NCBI RefSeq assembly: GCF_030160455.1
Contig: NZ_BSOJ01000020.1
Location: 1 to 60,374, forward strand
DNA from: Limnobacter litoralis
GTDB taxonomy: Bacteria; Pseudomonadota; Gammaproteobacteria; Burkholderiales; Burkholderiaceae_B
Length of the DNA: 60,374 nt
Direction of reading: 5' to 3'
The notes under the pieces were generated by a model. The model was not told the origin of the DNA. It saw nothing but the letters and a program-made list of their open reading frames with translations, and did not search any database. Below, piece by piece: positions 60,176 to 60,374 of this stretch (position 1 is the stretch's first letter; each line of letters begins with the position of its first letter). Both the position numbers and the translations under genes were made by a program.

Positions 60176-60374
60176 TTACAGCGTTTTGGACAACTGATCC
60201 AGAATTGCCGGGTTTTCAAGGGTGGAGGTGTCCTGCGTGATGCTCTCACCTTTGGCCAGGCTGCGCAGCAAACGCCGCATGATCTTGCCAGACCGGGTTT
60301 TCGGCAAGTTGTCACCAAAGCGGATTTCCTTGGGCTTGGCGATCGGACCGATGTCCTTACCAACCCAGGCCCGC
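60176..60374 (-). CDS. acs: Acetyl-CoA synthetase, C-terminal fragment (cut by window edge)
   Basis: The last 65 codons of a minus-strand gene whose 5' part lies beyond position 60374. The translation contains [20 protein letters not shown], the hallmark C-terminal block of AMP-forming acetyl-CoA synthetase. The lysine of SGKIMRR is the catalytic residue switched off by acetylation. It ends in a TAA (60176-60178). With the symporter downstream it forms an acetate-uptake and activation pair. Confidence 0.88.
   Translation of the reverse strand, partial: RAWVGKDIGPIAKPKEIRFGDNLPKTRSGKIMRRLLRSLAKGESITQDTSTLENPAILDQLSKTL

Noticed and set aside
59902-60363. Minus-strand frame of 153 codons between the symporter and acs
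   Set aside because: It is out of frame with both the recognisable acs end and the symporter start, and covers the terminator between them.

Overview
The window reads as chromosomal DNA of a Gram-negative betaproteobacterium of Burkholderiales type. The protein set points there: long-form PPK1 beside a Ppx/GppA phosphatase, RelA with a degraded hydrolase domain, PA2778/PA2779-type genes, a large sodium/solute symporter beside acetyl-CoA synthetase, and an acrAB-oprM pump. The sulfur-oxidation genes would suit a Limnobacter-like organism, but the genus is a guess. Gene density is high, many neighbours overlap by 4-11 bp, and only one tRNA is present. No transposase, integrase, phage gene, CRISPR array or rRNA was seen.

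Layout. 1-9.4 kb: 3-hydroxybutyrate dehydrogenase, an alpha/beta hydrolase, relA, divergent ppk1/ppx, an OlsB-like acyltransferase and a cold-shock gene. 9.4-18.8 kb: an orphan 592-622 residue membrane protein, a HAD dehalogenase, a three-PAS hybrid histidine kinase next to a CHASE3 chemoreceptor, and a small ars operon (arsR-arsC-aquaporin). 18.8-28.1 kb: isocitrate lyase with a structured 3' region, an orphan protein with a plant-IQM-like motif, rraA, an AraC regulator divergent from a metal-dependent hydrolase, an orphan ParB/Srx-like protein, clpB and a small conserved protein. 28.1-34.6 kb: an RND efflux operon with its TetR repressor as last gene and two matching operator palindromes upstream. 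34.6-39.3 kb: housekeeping genes (hemW, rdgB, rph, dinB, yicC). 39.3-46.4 kb: a triple-CheW protein with a four-PAS soluble chemoreceptor, the PA2779/PA2778 pair, a UbiB-family kinase and a methyltransferase. 46.5-52.3 kb: a TPR-CHAT protease-like protein converging on an operon of methyltransferase, CHASE2 cyclase and a FecR-like secreted protein. 52.3-57.5 kb: a BigR/SqrR-type persulfide-responsive sulfur cluster (Blh dioxygenase, BigR, two YeeE/YedE half-proteins, TauE/SafE, four-domain rhodanese, cysteine dioxygenase). 57.5-60.4 kb: a 90-bp tandem repeat, tRNA-Ser(GGA), the symporter and the C-terminus of acs.

Shared themes. Acetate/PHB carbon use (bdhA, aceA, symporter, acs), phosphate and stringent response (relA, ppk1, ppx, possibly the ornithine-lipid acyltransferase), and sulfane-sulfur detoxification and oxidation. 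The best candidates for something undescribed are the CHAT / FecR-like / CHASE2-cyclase neighbourhood, the IQM-motif orphan protein, and the 90-bp repeat carrying a tRNA 3'-half-like sequence.
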